The notes below the pieces were generated by a model. It had not been told where the DNA came from, searched no databases, and was given only the letters and a program-made list of their open reading frames with translations. From positions 1 to 12,248 of the forward strand of contig CAYIWL010000021.1 in assembly GCA_964367085.1 (NCBI GenBank): a stretch of DNA of 12,248 nucleotides, in the 5' to 3' direction. Positions 1 to 6,938 of the stretch are shown piece after piece. The translations under genes were made by a program, and so were the position numbers. Position 1 is the stretch's first letter, and every line of letters starts with the position of its first letter. Source of the DNA: JACPIN01 sp964367085. Lineage in GTDB: Archaea; Nanobdellota; Nanobdellia; SCGC-AAA011-G17; ARS1403.

Positions 1-54
1 CAAGGATTCAGCCCTTTCGAGGCTGGGACCCGGGTTCGAATCCCGGTGGGGGCA
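1..54 (+). tRNA. tRNA-Glu (anticodon TTC), 5' part cut off by the window
   Basis: This is the 3' part of a tRNA. The anticodon stem pairs CAGCC (9-13) with GGCTG (21-25) around a seven-base loop CTTTCGA (14-20), which puts the anticodon TTC at 16-18 (reads GAA, Glu). A four-base variable loop follows (26-29). The T arm is CCGGG (30-34), loop TTCGAAT (35-41), CCCGG (42-46). The acceptor 3' strand is TGGGGGC (47-53) with discriminator A54. The 5' acceptor strand lies outside the window and should read about GCCCCCA. CCA is not encoded: the next bases are TGAG. The tRNA is the presumed integration target, because its last bases are repeated at the far right of the window. Confidence 0.9.
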
Positions 55-55
55 T
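44..55 (+). repeat. attL: 12-bp direct repeat at the tRNA-Glu 3' end
   Basis: CGGTGGGGGCAT covers the end of the T stem, the acceptor 3' strand and the discriminator base. The same 12 bases recur at 12190-12201, and the sequences diverge immediately on the downstream side. A GC-rich 12-mer repeated exactly at both edges of an AT-rich, integrase-bearing block is what tRNA-targeted site-specific integration leaves behind. The integrase gene begins about 70 bases inside this site. That arrangement keeps the integrase gene intact, unlike SSV-type elements whose att site lies within the integrase gene. Confidence 0.75.
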
Positions 56-82
56 GAGTTTTCTGAATGGGGATTAGAAAGA

Positions 83-90
83 TTTAAATA
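83..90 (+). promoter_or_regulatory. TATA element for the integrase gene
   Basis: TTTAAATA at 83-90 is preceded by purine-rich GAAAGA, resembling an archaeal BRE plus TATA box. A start site about 26 bases downstream falls near 112, in the middle of a near-palindrome. That leaves a leader of about 14 bases to the GTG at 126, or about 26 bases to the ATG at 138. The region is AT-rich, so the assignment is moderate. Confidence 0.45.
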
Positions 91-100
91 ATGTCAAATA

Positions 101-123
101 TTGGATAATATAATAATATCCAA
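101..123. promoter_or_regulatory. Near-palindrome between attL and the integrase: operator or recombinase arm site
   Basis: Perfect 7-bp inverted arms TTGGATA (101-107) and TATCCAA (117-123) surround nine AT-only bases. The symmetry continues through the spacer around a centre at 112 with only one mismatched pair (108/116). It overlaps the predicted transcription start of the integrase, so a bound dimer would repress it. The arms also resemble, from memory, the outer part of archaeal Xer/dif sites (ATTGGATA...), so a recombinase-binding site is an alternative. No second full copy was found at the right end. Confidence 0.45.
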
Positions 124-125
124 AA

Positions 126-1382
126 GTGGACATAAAAATGGAGAGAAATATTTACAATAACGAACAAAGATTTAGCAACTGGTTTAATAAAGCTGAGAAG
201 AATGGAAAAATTAAGGGAACTAATCCTAAACACTCACAGCTTATTATTTCTATAATAAAGGACTTTAGAATTGGTATTAATGTATCTCCTAAAAGCAAGA
301 AGGGGGCTCGGAGTTGTATTCGGCTGGACACAATAAAAAATAGACTTGTTTTTATTTTTAAAAGGTTAGAATTAAGGGGAATAAAGGATATAACAAAGGT
401 AAAACCAGAACAATTACATGAGTTATTTAATGATATGAGGGAAGGAGTTATAAAAACAAAGAAGGGAGTTCCTTATAAATCCACAGGGGATTATGTTAAA
501 TCCTTCAAAGTTTTCTGGCATTGGTTTCAGCTTGTAAAAAGAAAAGAAGGAAAAATTATAGATGATATAACTATTGACTTAGATTGTAGAGGCGAAAAGC
601 CAAAATTTGTTTACATGACAAAAGAAGATGTAGAGAGAGTTATTGAAAAAGCAAGTTTTGATTTGAAACCTGTTTTACTACTTGCTTTAGATAGTGGAGC
701 GAGAACAAAAGAACTAATGAATCTTAAAATATCTGATTTTAACAATGATTTTACTGAGTTAATAATAAGGGACGAAATATCAAAAACATTCGGAAGAAAA
801 ATAAAGTTAATGTTAAGCTCTAATCAAATTAAAGAATATGTTAATAAATTAGGACTTAGACCAGATGATTTTATTTGTCAAAAATTAGCTCCAACAATTA
901 ACAAAGAGCTTAGAAAATTAGGTAAAAAATTATTAACTCCAGACCAAATAAAATACAAGAATTTAACTTTGTATGATTTTAGACATTCTTCTGCATGTTT
1001 CTGGCTTCCAATATACAAAAGCGAGGCTGCATTAAAATATAGATTCGGTTGGATAAAATCAGAGATGATACACTATTACACAGAATTTTTAGGAATGAAA
1101 GATACCATAACACAAGATGATATGTATGTTGATATAACAAAAACACAATTAGAAAAACAAATCCAAGAAGAACAGAAAAAAAGAAATGAATTAGAAGAAA
1201 AGTATAATTTAATAGAAAGAAGATTAAAAGCTATAGAGATTGGGTTAGTAACACAAGCTACACAACAAACTTCCCCAGTAGTTATACAAACTCCTATAGG
1301 TCAATTTGATGCTTCAATAAGTGGAACAAGGTGGCAAGATGATAGATTTAAACCAAGAGAGGAGTATGAAAATGGAAGTTGA
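126..1382 (+). CDS. Tyrosine recombinase / integrase
   Basis: Site-specific recombinase of the lambda-Int/Xer superfamily, presumed to integrate and excise this element at tRNA-Glu. Residues about 62-140 form a SAM-like core-binding domain. The catalytic domain (about 160-325) shows Arg I in G-A-R193-T-K-E-L, a candidate catalytic Lys at 220 or 225, box II Y283-D-F-R286-H287 (Tyr in place of the usual first His), W309 after Gly308 in place of the usual second His, and the nucleophile Tyr318, nine residues after W309 as in XerD. Residues about 339-372 are a Glu/Lys-rich coiled coil, followed by a polar tail ending at 418; this C-terminal extension is unusual for the family. The start is GTG at 126; the in-frame ATG at 138 is equally plausible and loses four residues. 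The last 11 bases overlap the next gene. Confidence 0.88.
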   Translation: MDIKMERNIYNNEQRFSNWFNKAEKNGKIKGTNPKHSQLIISIIKDFRIGINVSPKSKKGARSCIRLDTIKNRLVFIFKRLELRGIKDITKVKPEQLHELFNDMREGVIKTKKGVPYKSTGDYVKSFKVFWHWFQLVKRKEGKIIDDITIDLDCRGEKPKFVYMTKEDVERVIEKASFDLKPVLLLALDSGARTKELMNLKISDFNNDFTELIIRDEISKTFGRKIKLMLSSNQIKEYVNKLGLRPDDFICQKLAPTINKELRKLGKKLLTPDQIKYKNLTLYDFRHSSACFWLPIYKSEAALKYRFGWIKSEMIHYYTEFLGMKDTITQDDMYVDITKTQLEKQIQEEQKKRNELEEKYNLIERRLKAIEIGLVTQATQQTSPVVIQTPIGQFDASISGTRWQDDRFKPREEYENGS

Positions 1383-2421
1383 AAAGATGTCTGCAAATGA
1401 GGTAAGAGTTTTGGAATACATTTATGAAAATCATAAAGATTTTCCAGACCAAAATGAAATTGGCAGAAACACAAATCTTGAACCATGGCAAGTATCAAGA
1501 GTTGTCCACTCGTTAGAAAAAAAATGGTATATAAAAGAAAAAAGGATAGGAAAACATAAAAGTTGGACTCCAAACAAGAACAAGAAACAAGAAGCTTTAC
1601 AACTTGTTAGGGTATATCAAAATTGCAAACAAGAAGTTGAAAATAATGAAAAAAGTATATTAAGAGTTCACAATATTGAATATTATTTTAAAATCTTCAT
1701 TCCTTTTAACTATGACAAATCCTTGTATGAAAAAAGATACCCTGCTCATAGAAGAGTTGCATTGATTAGGGAACGTCCTCTATTTAAATCAGAAATTCAT
1801 TTAAGCAGGTTAAATTCATATGAGAATTCTGCTCAGATTTTCCCAAATCCTTTTTTTATTATAGTTAATCTCAATATCAGCCAAGAGGACTTGGACGATT
1901 TAGTTAGTTCTATGTGTTGTAAAAGGCTTATGGCTATTGAAGACATTCTTAAAAATGATGGAACTCTATTAGGAAAACAACTTAATATAGACCCCGGTGA
2001 TATTTCTATTAATGACGATTGGCTATCAAGATTAGCTATTAATCATGGATTGTATAACAAATTTATTGATAATAGCCCTAAGAATTTTGTTGGAGAAAAT
2101 GAATATCCTTATGAATTAGCTATTAAAATTATTCCAGCTACTTTGTCTATACGTAAGTTTTGTGGCGATAATAATCTTAAAGAAGTTCAATTTGGTAATA
2201 TGATTACATGGTTTTATAACACTCATGGTAGTCCTATTCCATCTTATCCTTTTTATGCAATTGGTAGTGCGCCTTCGGGATGCAGTATTGTTGTTAATGC
2301 TGGTAGTCAATTTTCTGGATGTTATGCAGGGAATAATATCGGTAGTGTATTTACTGATGGTTATGTCAGTATTAATACTGGACTTGTTATTTCTGAAGGT
2401 AGTCCTATTTACACTGGTTAA
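1372..2421 (+). CDS. Winged-helix protein with C-terminal Gly/Ser repeat tail, function unknown
   Basis: A 349-residue protein. The start at ATG 1372 is chosen because GGAG (1361-1364) lies seven bases upstream; an ATG at 1366 is too close to it. Residues 1-65 look like a MarR/Lrp-type winged helix: a helix around ANEVRVLEYIY, a turn at PDQNEIG, a recognition helix around QVSRVVHSLEKK, and a basic wing (KEKRIGKHKSW). The middle (about 85-285) is not recognised; it has an aromatic-rich stretch and a Cys-Cys pair in SSMCCKR. The end (about 285-349) consists of five degenerate 12-13 residue repeats with the pattern GS-x-x-[ST]-x-G-[CY], looking like a short beta-solenoid. The 11-base overlap with the integrase suggests co-transcription. 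It could be a regulator or an excision or replication accessory; nothing decides between these. Confidence 0.75.
   Translation: MEVEKMSANEVRVLEYIYENHKDFPDQNEIGRNTNLEPWQVSRVVHSLEKKWYIKEKRIGKHKSWTPNKNKKQEALQLVRVYQNCKQEVENNEKSILRVHNIEYYFKIFIPFNYDKSLYEKRYPAHRRVALIRERPLFKSEIHLSRLNSYENSAQIFPNPFFIIVNLNISQEDLDDLVSSMCCKRLMAIEDILKNDGTLLGKQLNIDPGDISINDDWLSRLAINHGLYNKFIDNSPKNFVGENEYPYELAIKIIPATLSIRKFCGDNNLKEVQFGNMITWFYNTHGSPIPSYPFYAIGSAPSGCSIVVNAGSQFSGCYAGNNIGSVFTDGYVSINTGLVISEGSPIYTG
2227..2418 (+). repeat. Degenerate repeats encoding the Gly/Ser tail
   Basis: GGTAGT recurs at 2227, 2263, 2302, 2341 and 2398, spaced 36, 39, 39 and 57 bases (the last gap spans a unit that reads TGL instead of GS). The outermost copies share twelve identical bases, GGTAGTCCTATT (2227-2238 and 2398-2409). 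The translated units begin HGSPIP, IGSAPS, AGSQFS, IGSVFT and TGLVIS, and Gly-Cys follows in two of them. The spacing stays in multiples of three, so the repeat acts at protein level. Confidence 0.6.
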
Positions 2422-2456
2422 CAAAAAAATAATAATATTGAGGATAAAGTCAAAAA

Positions 2457-2900
2457 ATGTCAACCAAACTAAGTTATAGAAAAAGAAGACAAGAATTAAA
2501 ACAAATAATTCAAGAACAAGGTACCTGGGTATTTAACAAAACTCAATTAGCAGAGAAATACAAGATTAGTAGAACTCAACTTTACAAGGATTTAGATATT
2601 ATAATTAATGAAATTCCAAAAGAGAAAATAAACGAGATAAGATTAAATATAAATGTTGTATTAAAATTTTCTCTTAAAAATGCCCTCAGAATTGTTTTAG
2701 AAAATAATGATAATCCTGAACTACAGCTTAAAGGTATTCATGCAATTGATAAGATTTGTAATAGTATTATTGGCTTTATTTCCAACAATAAAAATGATTT
2801 TGTTGATAATGAACAAGACGTTCAACTTAAGCATCCTGGAATAGTATTAAAAATAGTTGAAAAATTAGGAAAAATTAATGAAAAACAAGGATTGATTTAA
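2457..2900 (+). CDS. Small HTH protein, possibly terminase-small-subunit-like
   Basis: A 147-residue protein starting at ATG 2457. GAGG at 2440-2443 is 13 bases upstream, a long spacing, and there is no better Met nearby. The first 20 residues are basic. Residues about 27-50 (FNKTQLAEKYKISRTQLYKDLDII) form a clear helix-turn-helix. A helical segment follows: residues 75-110 contain NPELQLKGIHAIDKICNSIIGFI, reminiscent of the region after the HTH in phage terminase small subunits. That resemblance is by eye only, and no terminase large subunit is present. It sits 35 bases after the previous gene in the same direction, probably in the integrase transcript. A DNA-binding accessory of the element is the safest reading. 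Confidence 0.7.
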   Translation: MSTKLSYRKRRQELKQIIQEQGTWVFNKTQLAEKYKISRTQLYKDLDIIINEIPKEKINEIRLNINVVLKFSLKNALRIVLENNDNPELQLKGIHAIDKICNSIIGFISNNKNDFVDNEQDVQLKHPGIVLKIVEKLGKINEKQGLI

Positions 2901-2933
2901 TTAATGAAATTATGAAGAAAACCAAATAAATTT

Positions 2934-2950
2934 TAAAAAGCTTTTTATAA
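2934..2950 (+). promoter_or_regulatory. Strong archaeal promoter of the RM operon with an overlapping palindrome
   Basis: An A-rich BRE (AAAAAG, 2935-2940) is followed directly by CTTTTTATAA (2941-2950), a very good archaeal BRE/TATA match. The TATA centre near 2946 is 26 bases upstream of the ATG at 2972, so the transcript is predicted to be leaderless. Bases 2934-2947 (TAAAAAGCTTTTTA) are a perfect 14-bp palindrome covering BRE and TATA, where a dimeric repressor could compete with TFB/TBP. The palindrome could also be a by-product of the promoter consensus in AT-rich DNA. Confidence 0.65.
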
Positions 2951-2971
2951 GTGATAAATACTAATAAATCT

Positions 2972-4495
2972 ATGTTAGATATTAAAATCTTAGAAAGCTG
3001 GCTTTGGGAATGTGCCTGTAAAATTAGAGGCGATATTGACGCTCCGAAGTATAAAGACTACATTCTGCCTTTAATTTTCTTAAAAAGATTGTCTGATGTT
3101 TTTGAGGATGAAATAATAAAATTGTCTGAAGAGTATGGTGATAAGAAAACTGCTGAAGAGCTTGTTGAAGAAGACCATAGTTTAGTTTGGTTTTATTTAC
3201 CAGAAAAGTCAAGATGGCATTTTATTACAAAACAAAGCACAAAGATAGGAGAAATTCTTACTGATGCTGTTCGTTCTGTTGCAAGAGAAAATCCTAAACT
3301 TCAAGGAGTTATAGATTTTGTAGATTTTAATGCTACTGCATCGGGTCAGAGAATTGTTAGCGATGATAAATTAAAATTACTTATTGACACTTTAAATAAA
3401 CATAGACTTGGTTTAAAAGATGTTGAACCAGATATTCTTGGAAGAGCTTATGAATATTTATTAAGAAAATTTGCAGAAGGTTCTGGACAGAGTGCAGGTG
3501 AGTTTTATACTCCAAGAGAAGTTGCGATTCTAATGTCTTTTATTGTTGAGCCAGAACAAGGAGAGGAAATTTATGACCCTTGCCTTGGTTCAGGAGGATT
3601 GTTAATAAGATGTTATTTGAGATTTAAAGAAAAATATGGAGAAAACACAAAAGTCAAGCCATTAAGATTCTATGGACAAGAAATTTTGCACACAACCTAT
3701 GCAATGGCTAAAATGAATGCTTTTATCCATAGAATGGAAGCAGACATTTCTTTAGGAGATACAATGAACAGACCAGCTTTTTTAACAAATTCTGGAGCAT
3801 TAAAAAAATTTGAGATAGTTGTTGCAAATCCAATGTGGAATCAAGACTTTTCTCAATCTACTTATGAAAAGGATACATATAATCGCTTTAATTATGGCTA
3901 TCCTCCGTCAAGTTCTGCAGATTGGGGATGGATTCAACATATGTTTTCTTCCTTAAATGAAGATGGAAGAATGGCAGTTGTTTTAGATACTGGTGCTGTT
4001 TCAAGAGGTTCTGGAAATGAAGGCTCTAATAGAGAAAGAGATATAAGAAAAAAATTTGTTAATAATGATTTAATTGAATGTGTTATTTTATTGCCTGAAA
4101 ATCTTTTCTATAACACAGCTTCTGCGGGAATTATTTTAGTCATTAATAAAAATAAGAAAAATAAAAATAAAATTCTTTTAATTAATGCTTCTAAACTTTT
4201 TGAAAAAGGAAGACCTAAAAATTTTATTCCTGAAAACCATATTAAAAATATTTCAGAAATTTATTATGAATTCAAGGAAGAAAAAGGGATAAGCAAAGTA
4301 GTAAGCAAGGAAGAGGTTATGAAAAATGACTATAATCTTTCACCTTCAAGATATGTTTCTCAAAATGGTGAAGATAAAACTTTACCAATAGAAGAAGCTT
4401 TAGTTTTATTTAAACAGGCAGATTATGAATGCAGTACATCTGGTGCTAAAATGATGAATGTATTTCGTGAATCTGGATTGGGGTTTGAGGTTTGA
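2972..4495 (+). CDS. hsdM: Type I restriction-modification methyltransferase subunit HsdM
   Basis: N6-adenine methyltransferase subunit; it pairs with HsdS (M2S) to methylate the target and, with HsdR, forms the restriction complex. The 507-residue length fits the family. From ATG 2972 the N-terminus (MLDIKILESWLWECACKI) is the typical HsdM_N opening, followed by RGDIDAPKYKDYILPLIFLKRLSDVF. Other family marks are GEFYTPREV (about 176-184), the SAM-binding motif I DPCLGSGGLL (about 202-211) and the catalytic motif IV as ANPMWNQDF (about 285-293), an NPPF/Y variant. A GTG at 2951 would add seven residues but lies on the promoter itself, so it is rejected. The stop is followed after two bases by the ATG of the next gene. 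Confidence 0.95.
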   Translation: MLDIKILESWLWECACKIRGDIDAPKYKDYILPLIFLKRLSDVFEDEIIKLSEEYGDKKTAEELVEEDHSLVWFYLPEKSRWHFITKQSTKIGEILTDAVRSVARENPKLQGVIDFVDFNATASGQRIVSDDKLKLLIDTLNKHRLGLKDVEPDILGRAYEYLLRKFAEGSGQSAGEFYTPREVAILMSFIVEPEQGEEIYDPCLGSGGLLIRCYLRFKEKYGENTKVKPLRFYGQEILHTTYAMAKMNAFIHRMEADISLGDTMNRPAFLTNSGALKKFEIVVANPMWNQDFSQSTYEKDTYNRFNYGYPPSSSADWGWIQHMFSSLNEDGRMAVVLDTGAVSRGSGNEGSNRERDIRKKFVNNDLIECVILLPENLFYNTASAGIILVINKNKKNKNKILLINASKLFEKGRPKNFIPENHIKNISEIYYEFKEEKGISKVVSKEEVMKNDYNLSPSRYVSQNGEDKTLPIEEALVLFKQADYECSTSGAKMMNVFRESGLGFEV

Positions 4496-4497
4496 AG

Positions 4498-4914
4498 ATG
4501 GCAGAAATAACCTTATCTTTACTTAGCGGGTTAATTGGGGCTTTAATAGCAACAATCTTAACAATCGCATATACAGAATATAAAGGTAAAAGAGAAAGAA
4601 AGTCATCCTTAGCGAGAGAAAAATTAGAAAAGGTTTATGCCCCTCTTGTTGCATTAAAAAAGAAAATTGACTTAGTAAATCAAAACGAAGGTGGAGCTTT
4701 GTTACCTTCTAATCCAATGGAAAAAGAAATGATTGAAAAAATAATTTTTCATTATTATCACTTAGTTGATAATGATTTGAAAGAAGGAATAATTTTATTG
4801 CATCCAGAAATAAGTAAGAACATTATGAGCACAGTTAAGAATGTTCAATTAAAGGTAATAGACAAAATAAAAAAACATTATCAAGAAAATAAAAAGATTT
4901 TGGGGTTAAAATGA
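4498..4914 (+). CDS. Small single-pass membrane protein inside the RM operon
   Basis: A 138-residue protein, start ATG 4498 with GAGG at 4487-4490 seven bases upstream (a TTG at 4492 is disfavoured). Residues 4-25 are one hydrophobic helix with Gly spacing (LLSGLIGALIATILTIAY), followed at once by a basic stretch (KGKRERK), so the C-terminus should be cytosolic. Residues about 37-60 form a Lys/Glu-rich helix containing EKVYAPL. The remainder is helical, with HYYHLVDNDL and a basic C-terminal helix. Other small proteins with a TM helix followed by a YxPL-type helix exist, but I know no function for them. The last four bases overlap the next membrane gene. Its position between hsdM and hsdS indicates a role tied to the RM complex, but nothing shows which. 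Confidence 0.8.
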   Translation: MAEITLSLLSGLIGALIATILTIAYTEYKGKRERKSSLAREKLEKVYAPLVALKKKIDLVNQNEGGALLPSNPMEKEMIEKIIFHYYHLVDNDLKEGIILLHPEISKNIMSTVKNVQLKVIDKIKKHYQENKKILGLK

Positions 4915-5279
4915 TAGGATTGATAAATTTGAGTGGTGTTGGAATAATAGTCCTTGGTGGTTTAATTGCTCTTATAATTTATTCTACACCAAAGTTAAAA
5001 TTTCTTGCATCCCATCCTCTTGTAGCATTTGTAGTAGGAATTATCATCGCTTATATATTGGATGATTTTTCTGATACTATTACTCCTGGAGATGTTATAG
5101 TTATTACATTGATGATAGTAACTTTAATAGTAATGCTTCTTCCAATGTTAAAAGATTGGCTCAAAAGTAAGAGAGAAAAAATAGAAAATATCCATACAGA
5201 ATTAAATAAAATTAATAATAAAATCTCAAAAATTGATGGGCAAATAGAGACAATTCTCCATTTATCAAAGAAAAAATGA
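4911..5279 (+). CDS. Three-helix membrane protein with coiled-coil tail inside the RM operon
   Basis: A 122-residue protein whose ATG overlaps the preceding stop (ATGA, 4911-4914) and whose own stop overlaps the hsdS start (ATGA, 5276-5279), so translation is probably coupled on both sides. Hydrophobic helices lie at about 7-25, 34-51 and 61-80. Residues 81-122 are a charged, heptad-like coiled coil (KDWLKSKREKIENIHTEL, then NKINNKISKIDGQIETIL) ending in KKK, likely cytosolic. No catalytic motif is visible. The arrangement of TM bundle plus short coiled coil superficially resembles small membrane effectors or holins, but it also fits a scaffold that recruits a partner to the membrane. Confidence 0.8.
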   Translation: MIGLINLSGVGIIVLGGLIALIIYSTPKLKFLASHPLVAFVVGIIIAYILDDFSDTITPGDVIVITLMIVTLIVMLLPMLKDWLKSKREKIENIHTELNKINNKISKIDGQIETILHLSKKK

Positions 5280-6511
5280 AAACAAAACAACAGATACAAA
5301 ATAGCGAATTTAAGCAAACAGAACTCGGAGAAATTCCAAGAGATTGGGACGTTGTCAAAATTCAAGATATAGTAAAATTTGAGAGAGGAACGGAACCGGG
5401 ACGTGGAAATTATAATGACAAAGCCATGGGCATAAGGTTCTTGAGAGTTGCTGATATTTCAGGAAACAGAAGAGATTTTATATATACAACATCTAAGAAA
5501 ATTAAGTTATGCTCTCAAAATGATATTCTTATAGCATTTGATGGAAGTCCGGGAATAGTGAAGAGGGGAATTGTGGGAGCATACTCTTCCGGAATTAGAA
5601 AAGTCAATTTGATTAAGCAAAATATTAATTTGGAATTTATTTATTACATTCTGCAAACAAGTTATGTTCAAGAGACTATAAAAGAATATTCTGCTGCTGT
5701 GACCATAAAACACGCAAGCAAATCTATCCCACATATTAAAATCCCTCTCCCACCCCTCCAAGAACAAAAATCCATCGCTTATGTTTTATCAACAGTTCAA
5801 GAAGCAAAAGAAAAATCTGAAAGAACAATCAAATCTTTAAAAGAATTAAAAAAATCCATGATGAAGCATCTTTTTACTTATGGCGTTGTTCCTTTTGATG
5901 AACTTGATAAAGTTGAACTGAAAGAGACAGAGATTGGGAAGATGCCGAAGGAGTGGCAGATTAAAAAGTTGGGGGATATTGCTAACTTGGTTATGGGACA
6001 ATCTCCCGCTGGAGACACTTACAATAAAGAAGGAAAGGGTATTCCTTTCTTACAGGGAAAAGCTGAATTTGGAGCAACATCTCCAACACATATTAAGTAT
6101 ACTTCAAAACCATCAAAGATAGCAAAGAAAGGGAGTATTCTTTTATCAGTAAGGGCACCAGTAGGTGCTATAAATATTGCTAACATAGATTATTGTATAG
6201 GAAGAGGTCTTGCCTCTTTATCTATGGAAAATAATTTATTTTTATTTTACCTTTTAGATTATTTTAAACCCTCAATAGAAAAAGAGGGTACGGGTTCAAC
6301 ATTCAAAGCAATTAGTAAACCAAACTTGAAAAATATTCGGGTTTTCCTTCCTTCTTCTATGGAGCAAGAACAAATATCCTTAATTTTATCATCGATAGAT
6401 GAAAAAATAGAATCTGAAGAAAATAAAAAAGAAGCTATTGAGCAATTATTTATGTCTCTTCTACATAATTTAATGACAGGAAAAGTTAGAGTTAAAGATT
6501 TAAATTTTTGA
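5276..6511 (+). CDS. hsdS: Type I RM specificity subunit HsdS
   Basis: DNA-recognition subunit of the M2S and R2M2S complexes; its two target recognition domains (TRDs) read the two halves of the bipartite site. The 411-residue protein has the standard duplicated layout: TRD1 (about 16-160), central conserved helix pair (PLPPLQEQKSIAYVLS onward, about 157-205), TRD2 (about 216-360) and a second conserved helix pair (SMEQEQISLILSSIDEKIES onward, about 361-405). Each half opens with a matching phrase: TELGEIPRDWDVVKIQDI and TEIGKMPKEWQIKKLGDI. TRD2 carries the widespread MGQSPAGDTYNKEG...PFLQGKAEFG signature. The bipartite target cannot be read from sequence alone. The start at 5276 is set by the ATGA overlap; there is no clear ribosome binding site of its own. 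Confidence 0.94.
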   Translation: MKTKQQIQNSEFKQTELGEIPRDWDVVKIQDIVKFERGTEPGRGNYNDKAMGIRFLRVADISGNRRDFIYTTSKKIKLCSQNDILIAFDGSPGIVKRGIVGAYSSGIRKVNLIKQNINLEFIYYILQTSYVQETIKEYSAAVTIKHASKSIPHIKIPLPPLQEQKSIAYVLSTVQEAKEKSERTIKSLKELKKSMMKHLFTYGVVPFDELDKVELKETEIGKMPKEWQIKKLGDIANLVMGQSPAGDTYNKEGKGIPFLQGKAEFGATSPTHIKYTSKPSKIAKKGSILLSVRAPVGAINIANIDYCIGRGLASLSMENNLFLFYLLDYFKPSIEKEGTGSTFKAISKPNLKNIRVFLPSSMEQEQISLILSSIDEKIESEENKKEAIEQLFMSLLHNLMTGKVRVKDLNF

Positions 6512-6518
6512 GTTGAAA

Positions 6519-6938
6519 ATGCCAGATAAAAGAATCAAATTTTTAGATAATGGAGAAATAGAATTTAAAGAAGTAGTTTATCCAGGCGAAACTGCTTACA
6601 ATGATAATGTTACATTTGATAAGGGAAAATGGTTTAAGGATTGGGAAAATTTAATAGAAGAAATTAAAAAAATGTCTTTAGAAGTATGGCAGATTAATGA
6701 TATTTTTGATGAATTTAAAACAGATTTAATGTTATATGGTTTTACTAAACAATTAATTCAAGAGCATTACAAAATAAAACAATTAGAAACAAAGTTAAAA
6801 TTGGCCTTTCATCAGTCCTATTCTAATTATAGAAATTCAAGAAGAATATTTTTAGGATTTATTGCTGGTTTGTTTGCAAACAAGGCTATTGAAAAATTAA
6901 ATGTAGATGAGCTAATTTCCAAATATAAAAATGCCTGA
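6519..6938 (+). CDS. Unrecognised small cytosolic protein between hsdS and hsdR
   Basis: A 139-residue protein starting at ATG 6519, seven bases after the hsdS stop; a TTG at 6513 is possible. It is acidic to neutral, with an N-terminal beta-like part (KRIKFLDNGEIEFKEVVYPG) and then helices (about 40-105) rich in Trp and Tyr (KWFKDWENL, LEVWQINDIFDEF). A short hydrophobic stretch (RRIFLGFIAGLFANKA, about 108-123) is probably too short for a membrane helix. No known motif is seen. The stop overlaps the next gene by eight bases, and both proteins start with MPDK, which may be chance. A partner of the following protein is the simplest inference. Confidence 0.75.
   Translation: MPDKRIKFLDNGEIEFKEVVYPGETAYNDNVTFDKGKWFKDWENLIEEIKKMSLEVWQINDIFDEFKTDLMLYGFTKQLIQEHYKIKQLETKLKLAFHQSYSNYRNSRRIFLGFIAGLFANKAIEKLNVDELISKYKNA

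Noticed and set aside
126..1382. SSV/fusellovirus-type integrase split by integration
   Set aside because: The gene is intact from core-binding domain to Tyr318 and the att site lies outside it.
2116..2463. 115-residue reading frame on the minus strand, plus a third frame open at 2225-2479
   Set aside because: Both overlap the C-terminal part of the winged-helix gene, are low-complexity (Thr/Ile/Asn or Leu/Val runs) and lack a ribosome binding site or promoter; they stay open because of the repetitive codons of the real gene.
2951..2971. GTG start of hsdM at 2951
   Set aside because: It lies at the edge of the TATA element, upstream of the expected transcription start, and adds residues not seen in the usual HsdM opening.
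5380..5600. Recent replacement of HsdS TRD1, suggested by locally higher GC (around 5390-5590)
   Set aside because: The shift is small and judged by eye; without composition statistics and homologues it cannot be told from normal variation.
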